This document shows, piece by piece, positions 1 to 9,264 of a stretch of 64,000 nucleotides of DNA. Made by a program: the position numbers and the translations under genes. The notes under the pieces are model-generated. The model was not told where the DNA came from. It ran no database searches and worked only from the letters and a program-made list of their open reading frames with translations. Numbering within the stretch: position 1 is the stretch's first letter; every line of letters starts with the position of its first letter. This stretch comes from Brevibacillus brevis NBRC 100599 (GTDB lineage: Bacteria; Bacillota; Bacilli; Brevibacillales; Brevibacillaceae), in the NCBI RefSeq assembly GCF_000010165.1, contig NC_012491.1, positions 5,766,001 to 5,830,000 of the forward strand, given 5' to 3'.

Positions 1-72
1 GTGCGTAAGCACTTCCTTGCTAATTGCTTTACGAGAGTATCCCTTCCAATCCAAACAGGTGCTTTGCTCCAT
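1..72 (-). CDS. bioB: Biotin synthase BioB, N-terminal fragment (inferred)
   Basis: The first 24 codons of a minus-strand gene run off the window edge. The start is ATG at 72-70, preceded by a strong GAGGGGGAGA ribosome-binding sequence. It begins 20 bases after the bioD stop, so it is the third gene of the bioA-bioD operon. The visible residues start MEQSTCLDWKGYSRK; this N-terminal part of BioB is variable and holds none of the radical SAM cysteines. The identification rests on operon context (bioA, bioD, bioB is a common Bacillales order) and not on a motif. Another biotin gene such as bioF remains possible. Confidence 0.6.
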   Translation of the reverse strand, partial: MEQSTCLDWKGYSRKAISKEVLTH

Positions 73-92
73 TTTCTCGTCTCCCCCTCTTA

Positions 93-812
93 TTATTTAT
101 GGCTCCACTGACACAGCTGTCCGATGTCTACACATTCTTGGATCAGCTGCGTCAAGTGCTGGCGCTCTAACGGTTTGTTTATCCATGGAAGCACGCCCCA
201 TACGGGAACTCCCCCATAGCTCTCAATCATGCTCGCGTTTGTTTTGACACTCTCATCAATGACACCAGCTGAGTTGTTTTGATTCAGGATGACACCCACA
301 ACCTCGATCCCGAGTTCCCGTGCATACCAAACGGACAAGAGCGTATGGTTAATTGTGCCGAGCCCAGCCCGAGCCACGATGAGCATGGGCAGGTTCAGCC
401 GAGCAGCAAGATCCGCTATCGTTTCGGTTGGAGTCAATGGAACAAGCAGACCACCCGCTCCTTCGACAAGGAGTGCCGGATAACGTTCCATCAAGGGTCG
501 CCCGCAAGCGATTACTTCCTCCATAGTCAAGCTCTTCCCCTCTGCTTCCGCAGCCAGATAAGGGGTAAGCGGTGCTTCAAAACAAAGTGGGGCTATCTCC
601 TCACACGCGTCAGGCACTCCGCTCCACGATCTCAAGTGCATAGCGTCACTGCCCTCATCATGTGCTCGTGCTCCTGACTGGACTGGCTTCCAAACTCCGA
701 TGTCCACTCCTGTCTCACGCAACACGGATGCGATTCCGGCAGTCACAATCGTTTTGCCTACCCCAGTATCTGTTCCTGTGATGAACAATCCGGAAAAGGG
801 GCGATCAGCCAT
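93..812 (-). CDS. bioD: Dethiobiotin synthetase
   Basis: This cytoplasmic enzyme closes the ureido ring: 7,8-diaminopelargonate plus CO2 and ATP gives dethiobiotin, the penultimate step of biotin synthesis. The P-loop GTDTGVGKT is near residues 13-21, a KPVQSG motif follows at about residue 42, and EGAGG (about 115) is the typical BioD signature. The length of 239 residues is normal. A GTG at 821 overlaps the bioA stop, but the ATG at 812 has GAGGAG eight bases upstream inside the end of bioA and is the better start. The gene is translationally coupled to bioA and followed 20 bases later by the presumed bioB. Confidence 0.95.
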   Translation of the reverse strand: MADRPFSGLFITGTDTGVGKTIVTAGIASVLRETGVDIGVWKPVQSGARAHDEGSDAMHLRSWSGVPDACEEIAPLCFEAPLTPYLAAEAEGKSLTMEEVIACGRPLMERYPALLVEGAGGLLVPLTPTETIADLAARLNLPMLIVARAGLGTINHTLLSVWYARELGIEVVGVILNQNNSAGVIDESVKTNASMIESYGGVPVWGVLPWINKPLERQHLTQLIQECVDIGQLCQWSHK

Positions 813-817
813 ATCAA

Positions 818-2176
818 TCACTCCTCTACTTCACCTGTCGTTACATCCTGAATCGATTCCGCCAAAATCCGAACCATGTCAGCCAATTCTTCCGTTGTAG
901 ATACAAGCGGTGGGATAAAAACGATGACGTTGCCCAACGGTCGTGTCAAAAGCCCTTTTTCTCTCGCTACCTGACAGACACGCACACCGATCCGCTCATT
1001 CCAGTGATAAGGCTCCTTGGTCTCTTTATCCCGAACCAGCTCGATTCCCGCCATCAAGCCTTTTTGCCGGATATCTCCTACATGAGGTAGGTCGTACAGC
1101 GGCCCTAGCAATTGCTCCAAAACGATTGCCTTTTGTGCTACTTGTTGAACAACTCCGCGCTCCTCCATCAGCCGCAGGTTGGCGAGAGCAACTGCACAGC
1201 CGAGTGGATTTCCTGTAAACGAATGTCCGTGGAAAAAGGTTTTCTGTTCCTCATAGTCAGCGAAAAAGGCATCATAAATCTGCTCGGTTACTAAGGTAGC
1301 CGCTACAGGCAAATACCCTCCTGTAAGCCCTTTTGCAACTGCCATGATGTCTGGCACGACCCCATCATGCTCACAAGCGAACATTTTGCCCGTACGTCCA
1401 AATCCTGTCGCTACTTCGTCTGCGATCAGCAATACATCATGGGCGCGCAACATCTCCGCGATTTTTTTCAAGCAACCATCCGGCATGATAATCATTCCGC
1501 TTGCTCCCTGCACGACAGGCTCTACGATCATCGCCGCAATCTCATGAGCTCTATCCCTAAGCAAACTTTCCAGGCTGCTCAATGTGGCCTGAACGGCTGC
1601 TTCTTCACCGCCTTGCCTGTACGGATAAGGGTATGGAATGACATGTGGAGAAAAGAGCAGCGGTTTATAGACCTGATGGTAGAGGGGAATAGCTCCCACA
1701 CTTGTGGCTCCAATCGTATCCCCGTGATAGGCATTGTTCATCGTGATAAACGAATGCTTTCCGGTATGTCCGCGATTTTGCCAGTATTGGAACGCCATTT
1801 TCAGTGAGATTTCGACCGCAGTTGCCCCGTTGTCAGAGTAAAAAACTTTACTCAATCCTTTTGGAGCGAGATTGATCAGCTTTTCCGCTAATAAAATGGA
1901 TGGGACGTTTGCCATGCCGAGCAAAGTAGAATGGGCAATCTGGTCAAGCTGCTCCGTGATCGCCTGATTCAGCTCGGGAACGTTGTGGCCATGGACGTTC
2001 AACCACACAGAGGAAAAACCGTCGTAGTAAGCTTTGCCGTTCACATCGAATAGCTTGATCCCTTCTCCTCTCGCAATAATGAGTGGCTCCTGTGCGACGT
2101 AGTCTTTCATTTGGGTGAAGGGATGCCAAACATATTGCTTGTTTTTGGCAGATAGTTCTTCATAGTTATTTAACAA
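818..2176 (-). CDS. bioA: Adenosylmethionine-8-amino-7-oxononanoate aminotransferase
   Basis: This PLP enzyme converts 7-keto-8-aminopelargonate to 7,8-diaminopelargonate in biotin synthesis. The motif HPFTQMKDY near the N-terminus, [11 protein letters not shown] in the middle and the Schiff-base lysine in AVAKGLTGG (about residue 282) identify a class III aminotransferase of the BioA type. The open frame reaches an ATG at 2200, but no ribosome-binding site precedes it and the BirA-type operator ends only four bases away. A TTG at 2176 has GAGGT ten bases upstream and gives 452 residues, close to B. subtilis BioA. I prefer that start. It is the first gene of the bioA-bioD-bioB operon. Confidence 0.94.
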   Translation of the reverse strand: MLNNYEELSAKNKQYVWHPFTQMKDYVAQEPLIIARGEGIKLFDVNGKAYYDGFSSVWLNVHGHNVPELNQAITEQLDQIAHSTLLGMANVPSILLAEKLINLAPKGLSKVFYSDNGATAVEISLKMAFQYWQNRGHTGKHSFITMNNAYHGDTIGATSVGAIPLYHQVYKPLLFSPHVIPYPYPYRQGGEEAAVQATLSSLESLLRDRAHEIAAMIVEPVVQGASGMIIMPDGCLKKIAEMLRAHDVLLIADEVATGFGRTGKMFACEHDGVVPDIMAVAKGLTGGYLPVAATLVTEQIYDAFFADYEEQKTFFHGHSFTGNPLGCAVALANLRLMEERGVVQQVAQKAIVLEQLLGPLYDLPHVGDIRQKGLMAGIELVRDKETKEPYHWNERIGVRVCQVAREKGLLTRPLGNVIVFIPPLVSTTEELADMVRILAESIQDVTTGEVEE

Positions 2177-2204
2177 CCAAATCACAACCTCGGTTAACAT
2201 ATAT

Positions 2205-2234
2205 TTGTTAACCGTTATTTTAAAATGGTTAACC
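2205..2234 (-). promoter_or_regulatory. BirA-type biotin operator
   Basis: The inverted repeat TTGTTAACC (2205-2213), 13 bases, GGTTAACC (2227-2234) matches the known Bacillales BirA operator architecture of GTTAAC half-sites separated by about 14 bases. A third GGTTAAC half-site lies at 2192-2198, inside the untranslated region if bioA starts at TTG 2176. BirA with biotinoyl-AMP would repress bioA-bioD-bioB here. Confidence 0.8.
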
Positions 2235-2324
2235 TATTTTGGCAAAGCTTTTTTCTCGACTTTGAAAAATCAGTAACATCTAACCTCTAAGAAGGGCCTT
2301 CTAGTTTGAGTCAACATAGTGGAG

Positions 2325-2536
2325 GAGAAGAAAAAGCGCAGTTCTCTTCGACTCTGACACGCTCGCAAGGGGGACTTACTGTCCGTCTCCACTTCCAAAA
2401 GGGGACCGTCGAGCCAAAGCCACCCTACGGGCGGAAGGTTCTCGGGGAAGAAGTGTTCGACAAGCGTGGTCCCCTTTTGGAAGTTCCGACTGGGTAAGCG
2501 TTGTCAAGGTCTACGAGCCCTGCGCTTTTTCTTCTC
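2325..2536. repeat. 212-base nested inverted-repeat element (MITE-like or structured RNA)
   Basis: Two pairs of perfect 17-base arms are nested. The outer pair is 2325-2341 with 2520-2536 (arm GAGAAGAAAAAGCGCAG). The inner pair is 2391-2407 with 2468-2484 (arm ACTTCCAAAAGGGGACC). Between them are weaker pairings: GACACGCT 2356-2363 with AGCGTTGTC 2497-2505, and GTCGA 2408-2412 with TCGAC 2457-2461. No credible reading frame covers it and no target-site duplication is visible. It lies between the bioA operator and the terminator of the next gene, and either strand could be transcribed. It could be a miniature inverted-repeat element or a long-hairpin RNA, and the layout loosely resembles 6S RNA. 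The function is unknown. Confidence 0.75.
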
Positions 2537-2574
2537 ATCAGCTTTGTCCGTTCATCGATTCCTTCTAAAACTCA

Positions 2575-2615
2575 AAAAGGTCAAGCTCCTCTTTGTTAGA
2601 GGAGCTTGACCTTTT
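2575..2615. terminator. Intrinsic terminator after the SLH glycosidase gene
   Basis: An 18-bp perfect stem (2575-2592 with 2598-2615) has a five-base loop and A- and T-rich flanks on both sides. It lies just after the stop at 2627 of the minus-strand gene and could work in both directions. Confidence 0.9.
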
Positions 2616-2626
2616 ATATTCCGATT

Positions 2627-5600
2627 CTATTTAACTTGATGCAGAATGCGATAAAGCGCTACGACACACACTGCTCTCGTCGTCGGTTTATTCGGCTGAT
2701 AATTTCCTCCAACTGGATCAATCAGACCAAGTCCGACCATGTTGTTGATGGATGTCGATGCCCAGGAAGGCCAGGTTCCTTTATCGGAGACCTTTTTCGT
2801 CGCTCCCTTTTTATTCACGAGACGATCGAGAATGACTGCGGCCTCTGCGCGAGTCACCGGCTGATCCGGACGGAAGGTATTATCGTTATACCCCTTCACC
2901 AGACCTTTGGAAACGGCAACCTGTACGGCACCTTGCGCATAGGAAGGCACCTTATCCTTGAATTTCAGCTTTGGTGAGGAAGGGAGCTCCCATTCAAAAG
3001 AGCGCGCGAGCAGGGTGACGAACTGTGCTCTTGTCAGGGAAACCTCTGGTCCAAACGTCGTCTCTGTCAAACCCTTCACGTAACCCTTTTCCGCCATGTA
3101 GGTGATTTCTGCCTTGGCTGGATGCTTCGTGATATCTGTAAATCCAGCGTTGCTCGTGCCTGCATTGTCCAGGTAGTACGGAATGTACTTGCCGTAGCTA
3201 TTGACTTCATATACCCACTGACCTTGAGCATTCATGGTTCCCAGAAGCGGATCCAACGTATTGTTTACTTGGTTTACGTACAAGAGTCCAACGCCTTTTC
3301 CAGCGAGCCATTGCTTCGGTGCCAAGGTCAATCGAATCGACGAGGTTGATATCGCGTCCTCTTGCCCTGCTTTTAGTTCGCCCGGCTTAATCGTAAACGA
3401 GTAATCAGCAGGTACATATCCTGGCATTGGCTGGGTCACGATCGACTCCACATCAATCAGTGCACTATCCAGATAAGATGCGGTATTTTCAAAGGAGTAA
3501 TGGAGATCAAGCTCCGCTCCGAGTGACATGCTGCCTGGCAGTTCAGGGACAACGGCCACATCGCTCGGTTGACCTGTCTTGTTGCCTAAGAGGAGCGAGA
3601 ATTCGTCGAAGTACAGTGTTCCTTTGTCGTGTGTAATGCCATCATTGGCTTGGTCAACGACATACACACTCTTCAGATGCAATGGATAGGCAACATTGCT
3701 CGGGAAGTAGCCTTTCACTTGCTTCCAGCCTGTCCAATTGATCTCTTTTGCCAGATCGACGTAGACCGACTTGCCGTTTGCATCAATTGCTTCTGCACGG
3801 AGCCAATGTCCGCTGTTGTCCCCATTGACCCATAAGCCCAATCCGAGCGGCTTGCCAGGAATCGTCACAGGGTTTGCCCCCAGCATACCGTACGAAATCC
3901 GCATGTTGTTCGCTGGTGCTCCTGAGAAGTTGTACACTAGCTTCGCTGCTTTTTTCGTGCGGAACGTCTGATCGGAGACGAGCGCGAACGAACCAGCCGA
4001 ACTGATGCTAGACGGATTTGCCGCATGGTACATGCCTGCCTGATTATCGAAGGTGAGCCATGGCTGCTCAAATTGTCCAACGGCAAATGGTACGGTTGTC
4101 GCCACGCCATCATACGTAATCGTCAGGTTTCCGTTGCCCGGCTCATTGCCTGCTACCAATTGCAGATTGTCGTTAATTGTCGCTACAGAAGAATCGACAC
4201 TCGCTTTTACGCTAAGTGGCGTCGCTTGTACGGTAGAGCCCTTTTTCGTTTTGATTTTGACATCGAGAGTAATGGATTGTCCCGGTGCAATGGTAATCGG
4301 ATTCGGGGAAACGATGATTTGCTGCACATCGATGCCGGAAATGACTTGAATGTCTTTATTTTGCGTCACATTGCCCAATCGCGCAGTCAATGTGATTTTG
4401 CCGGAGCGAGCTGGTGTGAAGTGTTTGCCATTTACGGAGCCCGCTTCGGACTGACTAGCATCCCAGCTCACATCGCCGGCATTGATCGCATACGGTTGGA
4501 AATGCACATCATAACCTTTGGATGCGCTGAGCGGGATAGATTGTCCGATAAGCACATCTGCCGGTACATCGATTTGGAAGCCTCTCAATTCTCCAGCAGG
4601 TGCTGTATTGTATACGGCCAGTCCAGTAGGCACTCGACGCTCAGCACCGCCGCTCGGCTTATTCGCCAGATTCGCGTGTGTCTCACCCAGCATGCGAGTT
4701 GCCATGGTCGTAGAGCCACCACCGTCAAAGTTTACAGCCCGATAAGAGCCGAGCTCCGCCATGATTTTTGCCAGCTCGTCCAAATAAACGCCTTGGCTCG
4801 CATCGATCGTGACCATGTACAAGGTCTTCCCATCCTGCGAAACTCCGACCGATGTGCGTGCCGTCTTGCTGGTGATGGACTTGTCCGCTTGAAAGGAAGT
4901 GAGCGCTTTCCCTTGATCAACCAAAATCACATTGCCGCCTACCGCTTGCTTTAGGTTGAGTGTCTGTGGTGTCGTTTGGTACTCAACCGCTGCAGTAGCG
5001 CCGACAGGGAAGTTTTGCTTGAGGAATGCTCCCGCTGCTCCATGTCCCCAAAGGACATAGCCGTTGTAAGGTATGTATACGCCAGGTTGATTCACACGAA
5101 CTTCTTTGGCTACGTTGTCTACAAACAGAATCTCGACGACATCTTTGTAGCCCGGTATCGTCCCCAAGCTGGTTTTGCCAAAGGAAGGGGTATAGACGTT
5201 CAGTTGGTTCTGGTGACTTTTTCGTCCGTCACTTGGGTTGTACTCTTCCTTGTTGACACCCTGAATCGAATAGGTAGCACCATTAGGGGCAGTAACCTTT
5301 CCGCCAAAGCCAAACTTGTCGACAATGGCCATCTTGTCTCCGGTCAAGCCCAGCGCGTACCAGTAGGAGACCAAGCCCATGGAAGAAATGAGTTCATCGT
5401 CTTTCATGACAATGCCAAACGGCGCTCCCCGCTTCGTCATGTGAAAAAAGTCGGCATTGATCGCTGCTATAGCTCCGGTTTCACGCGCCATTTGTGTAAC
5501 CGTCTGCTTATCTGTCAGCTTGCCTTTCGTTCCGTATACCGGTTTTACCTCAACATAAGGATTGTTCAAATCAACCTTTGTTACCATGATCGTGACTACT

Positions 5601-5791
5601 TGATTGGCAAATGATTTCGTATATTTCTGCAAAGTGGTCCCCTCACCAATTGGGGTTTGCCACATCATATTCAATGCACTTGTCTCCGCTCTGGCGTGTG
5701 CGACATTGGTCGCAAACGGCACAAACGGAACAAAAGCTCCCCAGGCCATGGTCGTAGCCGTGAGCAGCGTCACTATCCTTTGCGCTCTCAT
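2627..5791 (-). CDS. Exported phosphodiester glycosidase-like protein with three C-terminal SLH domains
   Basis: This is a 1054-residue exported protein. A signal peptide covers about the first 35 residues (start MRAQRIVTLLTATTMAWGAF). The catalytic part (about 60-395) belongs to the NAGPA/phosphodiester glycosidase family: it holds RTSVGVSQDG and the signature DGGGSTTM near residues 356-363. Bacterial Ig-like and carbohydrate-binding-like segments follow. The last 190 residues hold three SLH repeats (for example GYVKGLTETTFGPEVSLTR and GLVKGYNDNTFRPDQPVTR), which bind secondary cell-wall polymer. The enzyme is therefore displayed on the S-layer face and probably acts on a phosphodiester-linked sugar or exopolysaccharide; its substrate is unknown. 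The ATG at 5791 has GAGAGGAG eight bases upstream. The longer frame to 5848 lacks one. Confidence 0.85.
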   Translation of the reverse strand: MRAQRIVTLLTATTMAWGAFVPFVPFATNVAHARAETSALNMMWQTPIGEGTTLQKYTKSFANQVVTIMVTKVDLNNPYVEVKPVYGTKGKLTDKQTVTQMARETGAIAAINADFFHMTKRGAPFGIVMKDDELISSMGLVSYWYALGLTGDKMAIVDKFGFGGKVTAPNGATYSIQGVNKEEYNPSDGRKSHQNQLNVYTPSFGKTSLGTIPGYKDVVEILFVDNVAKEVRVNQPGVYIPYNGYVLWGHGAAGAFLKQNFPVGATAAVEYQTTPQTLNLKQAVGGNVILVDQGKALTSFQADKSITSKTARTSVGVSQDGKTLYMVTIDASQGVYLDELAKIMAELGSYRAVNFDGGGSTTMATRMLGETHANLANKPSGGAERRVPTGLAVYNTAPAGELRGFQIDVPADVLIGQSIPLSASKGYDVHFQPYAINAGDVSWDASQSEAGSVNGKHFTPARSGKITLTARLGNVTQNKDIQVISGIDVQQIIVSPNPITIAPGQSITLDVKIKTKKGSTVQATPLSVKASVDSSVATINDNLQLVAGNEPGNGNLTITYDGVATTVPFAVGQFEQPWLTFDNQAGMYHAANPSSISSAGSFALVSDQTFRTKKAAKLVYNFSGAPANNMRISYGMLGANPVTIPGKPLGLGLWVNGDNSGHWLRAEAIDANGKSVYVDLAKEINWTGWKQVKGYFPSNVAYPLHLKSVYVVDQANDGITHDKGTLYFDEFSLLLGNKTGQPSDVAVVPELPGSMSLGAELDLHYSFENTASYLDSALIDVESIVTQPMPGYVPADYSFTIKPGELKAGQEDAISTSSIRLTLAPKQWLAGKGVGLLYVNQVNNTLDPLLGTMNAQGQWVYEVNSYGKYIPYYLDNAGTSNAGFTDITKHPAKAEITYMAEKGYVKGLTETTFGPEVSLTRAQFVTLLARSFEWELPSSPKLKFKDKVPSYAQGAVQVAVSKGLVKGYNDNTFRPDQPVTRAEAAVILDRLVNKKGATKKVSDKGTWPSWASTSINNMVGLGLIDPVGGNYQPNKPTTRAVCVVALYRILHQVK

Positions 5792-5962
5792 GTTGATAAC
5801 TCCTCTCCGTATTCCAAACTCTGTCTTTCTACCATCTAAGCTAAGCAACTAAATATTAGACGCAATAGGTCATGGATAGTTTCGCCAATTCTCTCGATTC
5901 TCTCTTAGAAAAACATACCAAATCGTCAGTCATAGAAAACAACAATATCCCTCTACAACAAG

Positions 5963-6002
5963 AAACCCGCCCGGTTTTGACGAACGGAACCTGGCGGGTT
6001 TT
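5963..6002 (-). terminator. Hairpin terminator after wecB
   Basis: AAACCCGCC (5963-5971) pairs with GGCGGGTTT (5993-6001), and an inner GGTTTTG/GGAACC part extends the stem. It lies 12 bases after the wecB stop. The downstream T-run on the minus strand is short. Confidence 0.65.
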
Positions 6003-6014
6003 CCTAGCTGTATG

Positions 6015-7163
6015 TTACTGACCTGGTTGGAACGGCTCTGGTTGTTCAGCCCGCAAACCAAAATGATAGAGGATTGCTTCTACAATACGGCGTGAAGCCT
6101 CGCCATCCCCATATGGGTTGACAGCATGCGCCATTGCATCGTAAGCCGCTTGGTTGGTCAGCAATTCTTTTGCCATTGCATACACTTGCTCTTCGTCGGT
6201 TCCCACGAGCTTCAACGTGCCTGCTTCAATCCCCTCAGGACGTTCTGTCGTATCGCGCAGAACCAGGACTGGTACGCCAAGAGACGGCGCTTCCTCCTGT
6301 ACCCCGCCGGAATCGGTCAGGATGAGATGGGAACGACGAGCGAAGTTGTGGAAATCAAGGGCATCCAATGGTTCGATCAATGAAATGCGATCATGGTTTC
6401 CGAGAATCTCCTGCGCCACTTCTTGTACAGCAGGATTCAAGTGAACCGGATACACAACAGAAATCTCGGGATGCTCATCCACCAGTCTTCGAACTGCACG
6501 GAAAATACGGCGCATTGGCTCGCCCAAATTTTCGCGGCGGTGTGCCGTCATCAGCACCAGCTTCTGACCAGCTACGCGATCAAGCACCGGATGCGTGTAA
6601 TCCTCGCGAACCGTTGTTTTCAACGCGTCAATCGCTGTGTTTCCTGTCACGTAGATGCTCTTTTCCGGCTTTGCTTCGCGACGAAGATTGTCAGCCGATC
6701 CATTGGTCGGAGAGAAATGAAGGTCAGCCATTACACCTGTCAACTGACGGTTCATCTCTTCCGGGAACGGCGAGTACTTGTCCCATGTGCGCAAGCCCGC
6801 TTCCACGTGGCCAATCGCGACTTGATTATAAAAAGCAGCCAGACTCGCCACAAAAGTGGTTGTCGTATCCCCGTGTACGAGGACGATGTCCGGTTTTACT
6901 TCCTTCATTGTTTCATCCAGGCTCTCCAATGCGCGCGTGGTCACGCCCACCAGCGTTTGGCGATCCTTCATAATGTTCAAATCAATGTCTGGTTGAATAT
7001 CAAAAATGTCCAAAACCTGATCGAGCATTTGACGATGCTGGGCCGTCACGCAAACGACAGATTCGATCTGCTCGCTGTACTTGTTCAATTCATGGACAAG
7101 CGGTGCCATTTTGATCGCTTCTGGACGTGTGCCGAATACCGTCATTACTTTTACAGTTTTCAT
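6015..7163 (-). CDS. wecB: UDP-N-acetylglucosamine 2-epimerase (non-hydrolysing)
   Basis: It interconverts UDP-GlcNAc and UDP-ManNAc in the cytoplasm, supplying ManNAc for teichoic acid linkage units or secondary cell-wall polysaccharide. In an SLH-bearing organism that polymer is the S-layer anchor. The 382 residues show GTRPEAIKMAPLV at the N-terminus, GDTTTTF near 97, HVEAGLRT near 120 and SDSGGVQEEAP near 285, all typical of WecB/MnaA. It starts 18 bases after the upp stop and is probably co-transcribed with upp, an order also seen in the Bacillus cereus group. mnaA is an equally good name. Confidence 0.94.
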   Translation of the reverse strand: MKTVKVMTVFGTRPEAIKMAPLVHELNKYSEQIESVVCVTAQHRQMLDQVLDIFDIQPDIDLNIMKDRQTLVGVTTRALESLDETMKEVKPDIVLVHGDTTTTFVASLAAFYNQVAIGHVEAGLRTWDKYSPFPEEMNRQLTGVMADLHFSPTNGSADNLRREAKPEKSIYVTGNTAIDALKTTVREDYTHPVLDRVAGQKLVLMTAHRRENLGEPMRRIFRAVRRLVDEHPEISVVYPVHLNPAVQEVAQEILGNHDRISLIEPLDALDFHNFARRSHLILTDSGGVQEEAPSLGVPVLVLRDTTERPEGIEAGTLKLVGTDEEQVYAMAKELLTNQAAYDAMAHAVNPYGDGEASRRIVEAILYHFGLRAEQPEPFQPGQ

Positions 7164-7181
7164 CCGTTTTTCCCTCTCCGA

Positions 7182-7811
7182 CTACTTCGTGCCGTACAAG
7201 CGGTCACCCGCATCGCCCAAGCCTGGCACGATGTATCCATGGTCGTTTAAATATTCATCAACAGCCGCTACGTAAATATCTACATCAGGATGCTCGTCCT
7301 GAACTAGCTTGATACCTTCTGGAGCAGCGATGAGGCACATCAGTTTCAAGTTTTTCGCTCCACGTTTTTTCAAAGCAGTAAGAGCGGCAACAGCAGAGCC
7401 ACCAGTCGCCAGCATCGGGTCAGTTACGATCAACTCACGCTCAGCAACATCGGATGGCAGCTTCACATAATACTCAATAGGCTGTAGGGTTTCCGGATCA
7501 CGGTAAAGACCTACGTGTCCTACTTTGGCAGCAGGGATCAGCCTCATCAGGCCATCCACCATACCAAGACCAGCACGCAGAATCGGTACCAACCCTACTT
7601 TTTTACCAGCGATTACATTCGACTGACAGGTAGCCACTGGCGTTTCGATAGTGATTTCCTCCAAAGGCATATCACGGGTAATTTCATAGCCCATCAGAGT
7701 AGTCACTTCATCTACCAGTTCGCGAAATTCCTTGGTCCCTGTATTCTTGTCACGAATATACGTAACTTTATGCTGAATCAGCGGATGGTCAAACACATAT
7801 ACACGGCTCAT
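7182..7811 (-). CDS. upp: Uracil phosphoribosyltransferase
   Basis: This pyrimidine salvage enzyme makes UMP from uracil and PRPP in the cytoplasm. The 209 residues begin [20 protein letters not shown] and carry the PRPP-binding signature [11 protein letters not shown] near residues 130-140, which is diagnostic. GGAGG lies seven bases before the ATG. It follows glyA in the conserved Bacillus order but has its own promoter (7849-7877), and the glyA terminator lies in between. Confidence 0.97.
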   Translation of the reverse strand: MSRVYVFDHPLIQHKVTYIRDKNTGTKEFRELVDEVTTLMGYEITRDMPLEEITIETPVATCQSNVIAGKKVGLVPILRAGLGMVDGLMRLIPAAKVGHVGLYRDPETLQPIEYYVKLPSDVAERELIVTDPMLATGGSAVAALTALKKRGAKNLKLMCLIAAPEGIKLVQDEHPDVDIYVAAVDEYLNDHGYIVPGLGDAGDRLYGTK

Positions 7812-7848
7812 GTCATTTCCTCCGTTTCCCTATCAATACATCCTTTCT

Positions 7849-7877
7849 ATAATAGCTGGTGAGAGTGACTCAGTCAA
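7849..7877 (-). promoter_or_regulatory. Sigma-A promoter of upp
   Basis: On the minus strand TTGACT (7877-7872), a 17-base spacer and TATTAT (7854-7849) fit the vegetative consensus. The -10 box lies 37 bases upstream of the upp ATG. Confidence 0.7.
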
Positions 7878-7941
7878 TTTGCCTAATCTTCGTACTTTTT
7901 CTCATCCTCGATCCCTACCTACAGCCGCGAAGTAAAGAAAA

Positions 7942-7980
7942 AAGCAGACCCGTATAGAAAAATTTCCACTGGGTCTGCTT
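7942..7980 (-). terminator. Intrinsic terminator after glyA
   Basis: AAGCAGACCC pairs with GGGTCTGCTT around an 18-base loop, and the minus strand continues into a run of T. It starts 14 bases after the glyA stop. Confidence 0.9.
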
Positions 7981-7994
7981 CACGTAGCCTTAAC

Positions 7995-9245
7995 TTAGAT
8001 ATTCAAGCCTTCATACATCGGGAAACGTTGGCACAAAGCTGCCACACGTTGGCGTGCTTCCTCATGTTTCGCAGCATCCTCTGGATTTTTCAATGTCAGA
8101 GCGATAATCGCTGCTACTTCTTTCATTGCTTCCTCATCAAAACCGCGGCTTGTCACTGCTGGCGTACCCATGCGCACACCGCTTGTAACAAACGGGCTTT
8201 GTGTATCGTAAGGAATCGTATTTTTATTCGTAGTAATGCTTACTTCGTCCAACAGATGTTCAGCTACTTTACCTGTCAGGCCGATTTTGCTTACATCAAT
8301 CAATACGAGGTGGTTATCCGTTCCGCCGGAGACAAGCGTCAGACCTTCAGCAGTTAAGCTTTCCGCAAATGCACGTGCATTCTTGATGATGCGTGCTGCG
8401 TAATCCTTGAATTCTGGTTGCAGGTTTTCACCGAAGGCAACCGCTTTTGCTGCGATGACGTGCATCAACGGACCACCTTGAACGCCTGGGAACACGGATT
8501 TGTCGATGCCTTTCGCGAACTCTTCCTTGCACAAAATCAAACCGCCACGTGGTCCACGCAGAGTCTTGTGCGTCGTAGAAGTAACGAAATGCGCGTGCGG
8601 TACTGGGTTTGGATGCAGACCTGCCGCAACCAGACCAGCGATGTGCGCCATGTCCACCATAAAGTACGCGCCCACTTCATCCGCAATCTCACGGAACTTG
8701 GCAAAATCAATCGTACGCGGATAGGCACTCGCACCAGCAACGATCAGCTTTGGCTTGTGCTCCAATGCTTTTGCACGAACATCTTCATAGTTGATCAGGT
8801 GAGTATCTTCGTCTACACCGTAGTCAACGAAATTGTACAGAGTACCGGAGAAGTTTACTGCACTACCATGCGTCAAGTGACCACCGTGGGACAGGTTCAT
8901 TCCCAGTACGGTGTCGCCAGGCTGAAGAATCGTGAAGTATACAGCCATGTTCGCCTGAGCACCAGAGTGTGGTTGTACGTTTGCATGCTCAGCGCCAAAA
9001 ATTTCTTTTACGCGGTCACGAGCGATGTTTTCCACGATATCCACATACTCGCAACCACCGTAATAGCGGCGACCTGGGTATCCTTCTGCGTATTTGTTCG
9101 TCAAAACGGTGCCCATTGCTTCCATAACTGCGCGGCTTACGAAGTTTTCAGAAGCAATCAGCTCAATTTTGTCGCGCTGTCTTCCGAGCTCCAGTTGAAC
9201 GGCTTCCATTACTTGCGGGTCTTGTTTACGCAAAAAATCTAGCAT
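7995..9245 (-). CDS. glyA: Serine hydroxymethyltransferase
   Basis: This PLP enzyme converts serine and tetrahydrofolate to glycine and methylene-tetrahydrofolate, the main one-carbon source for purine, thymidylate and methionine synthesis. The 416 residues are the usual length. The PLP lysine is in [14 protein letters not shown] (about K227), and IELIASENF and HGGHLTHG are typical motifs. The open frame extends to 9320 and into ywlG, but the ATG at 9245 has a strong GAGGAGGAG in front and matches the family N-terminus [10 protein letters not shown]. It is the last gene of rpiB-ywlG-glyA, 19 bases after ywlG. Confidence 0.97.
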   Translation of the reverse strand: MLDFLRKQDPQVMEAVQLELGRQRDKIELIASENFVSRAVMEAMGTVLTNKYAEGYPGRRYYGGCEYVDIVENIARDRVKEIFGAEHANVQPHSGAQANMAVYFTILQPGDTVLGMNLSHGGHLTHGSAVNFSGTLYNFVDYGVDEDTHLINYEDVRAKALEHKPKLIVAGASAYPRTIDFAKFREIADEVGAYFMVDMAHIAGLVAAGLHPNPVPHAHFVTSTTHKTLRGPRGGLILCKEEFAKGIDKSVFPGVQGGPLMHVIAAKAVAFGENLQPEFKDYAARIIKNARAFAESLTAEGLTLVSGGTDNHLVLIDVSKIGLTGKVAEHLLDEVSITTNKNTIPYDTQSPFVTSGVRMGTPAVTSRGFDEEAMKEVAAIIALTLKNPEDAAKHEEARQRVAALCQRFPMYEGLNI

Positions 9246-9264
9246 AGTAGTTTCTCCTCCTCTT

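Noticed and set aside
2325-2536. Target-site duplication for a transposon insertion
   Set aside because: Flanks of the 212-base element (GTGGA and ATCAG) are not repeats, so a recent insertion with duplication cannot be shown.
2591-2626. T-box or RNA switch before bioA or the SLH gene
   Set aside because: The strong hairpin at 2575-2615 has all features of a plain bidirectional terminator, and no T-box core sequence is seen.
4025-4954. 309-codon plus-strand open frame inside the SLH glycosidase gene
   Set aside because: Antisense shadow of a well-supported exported protein.
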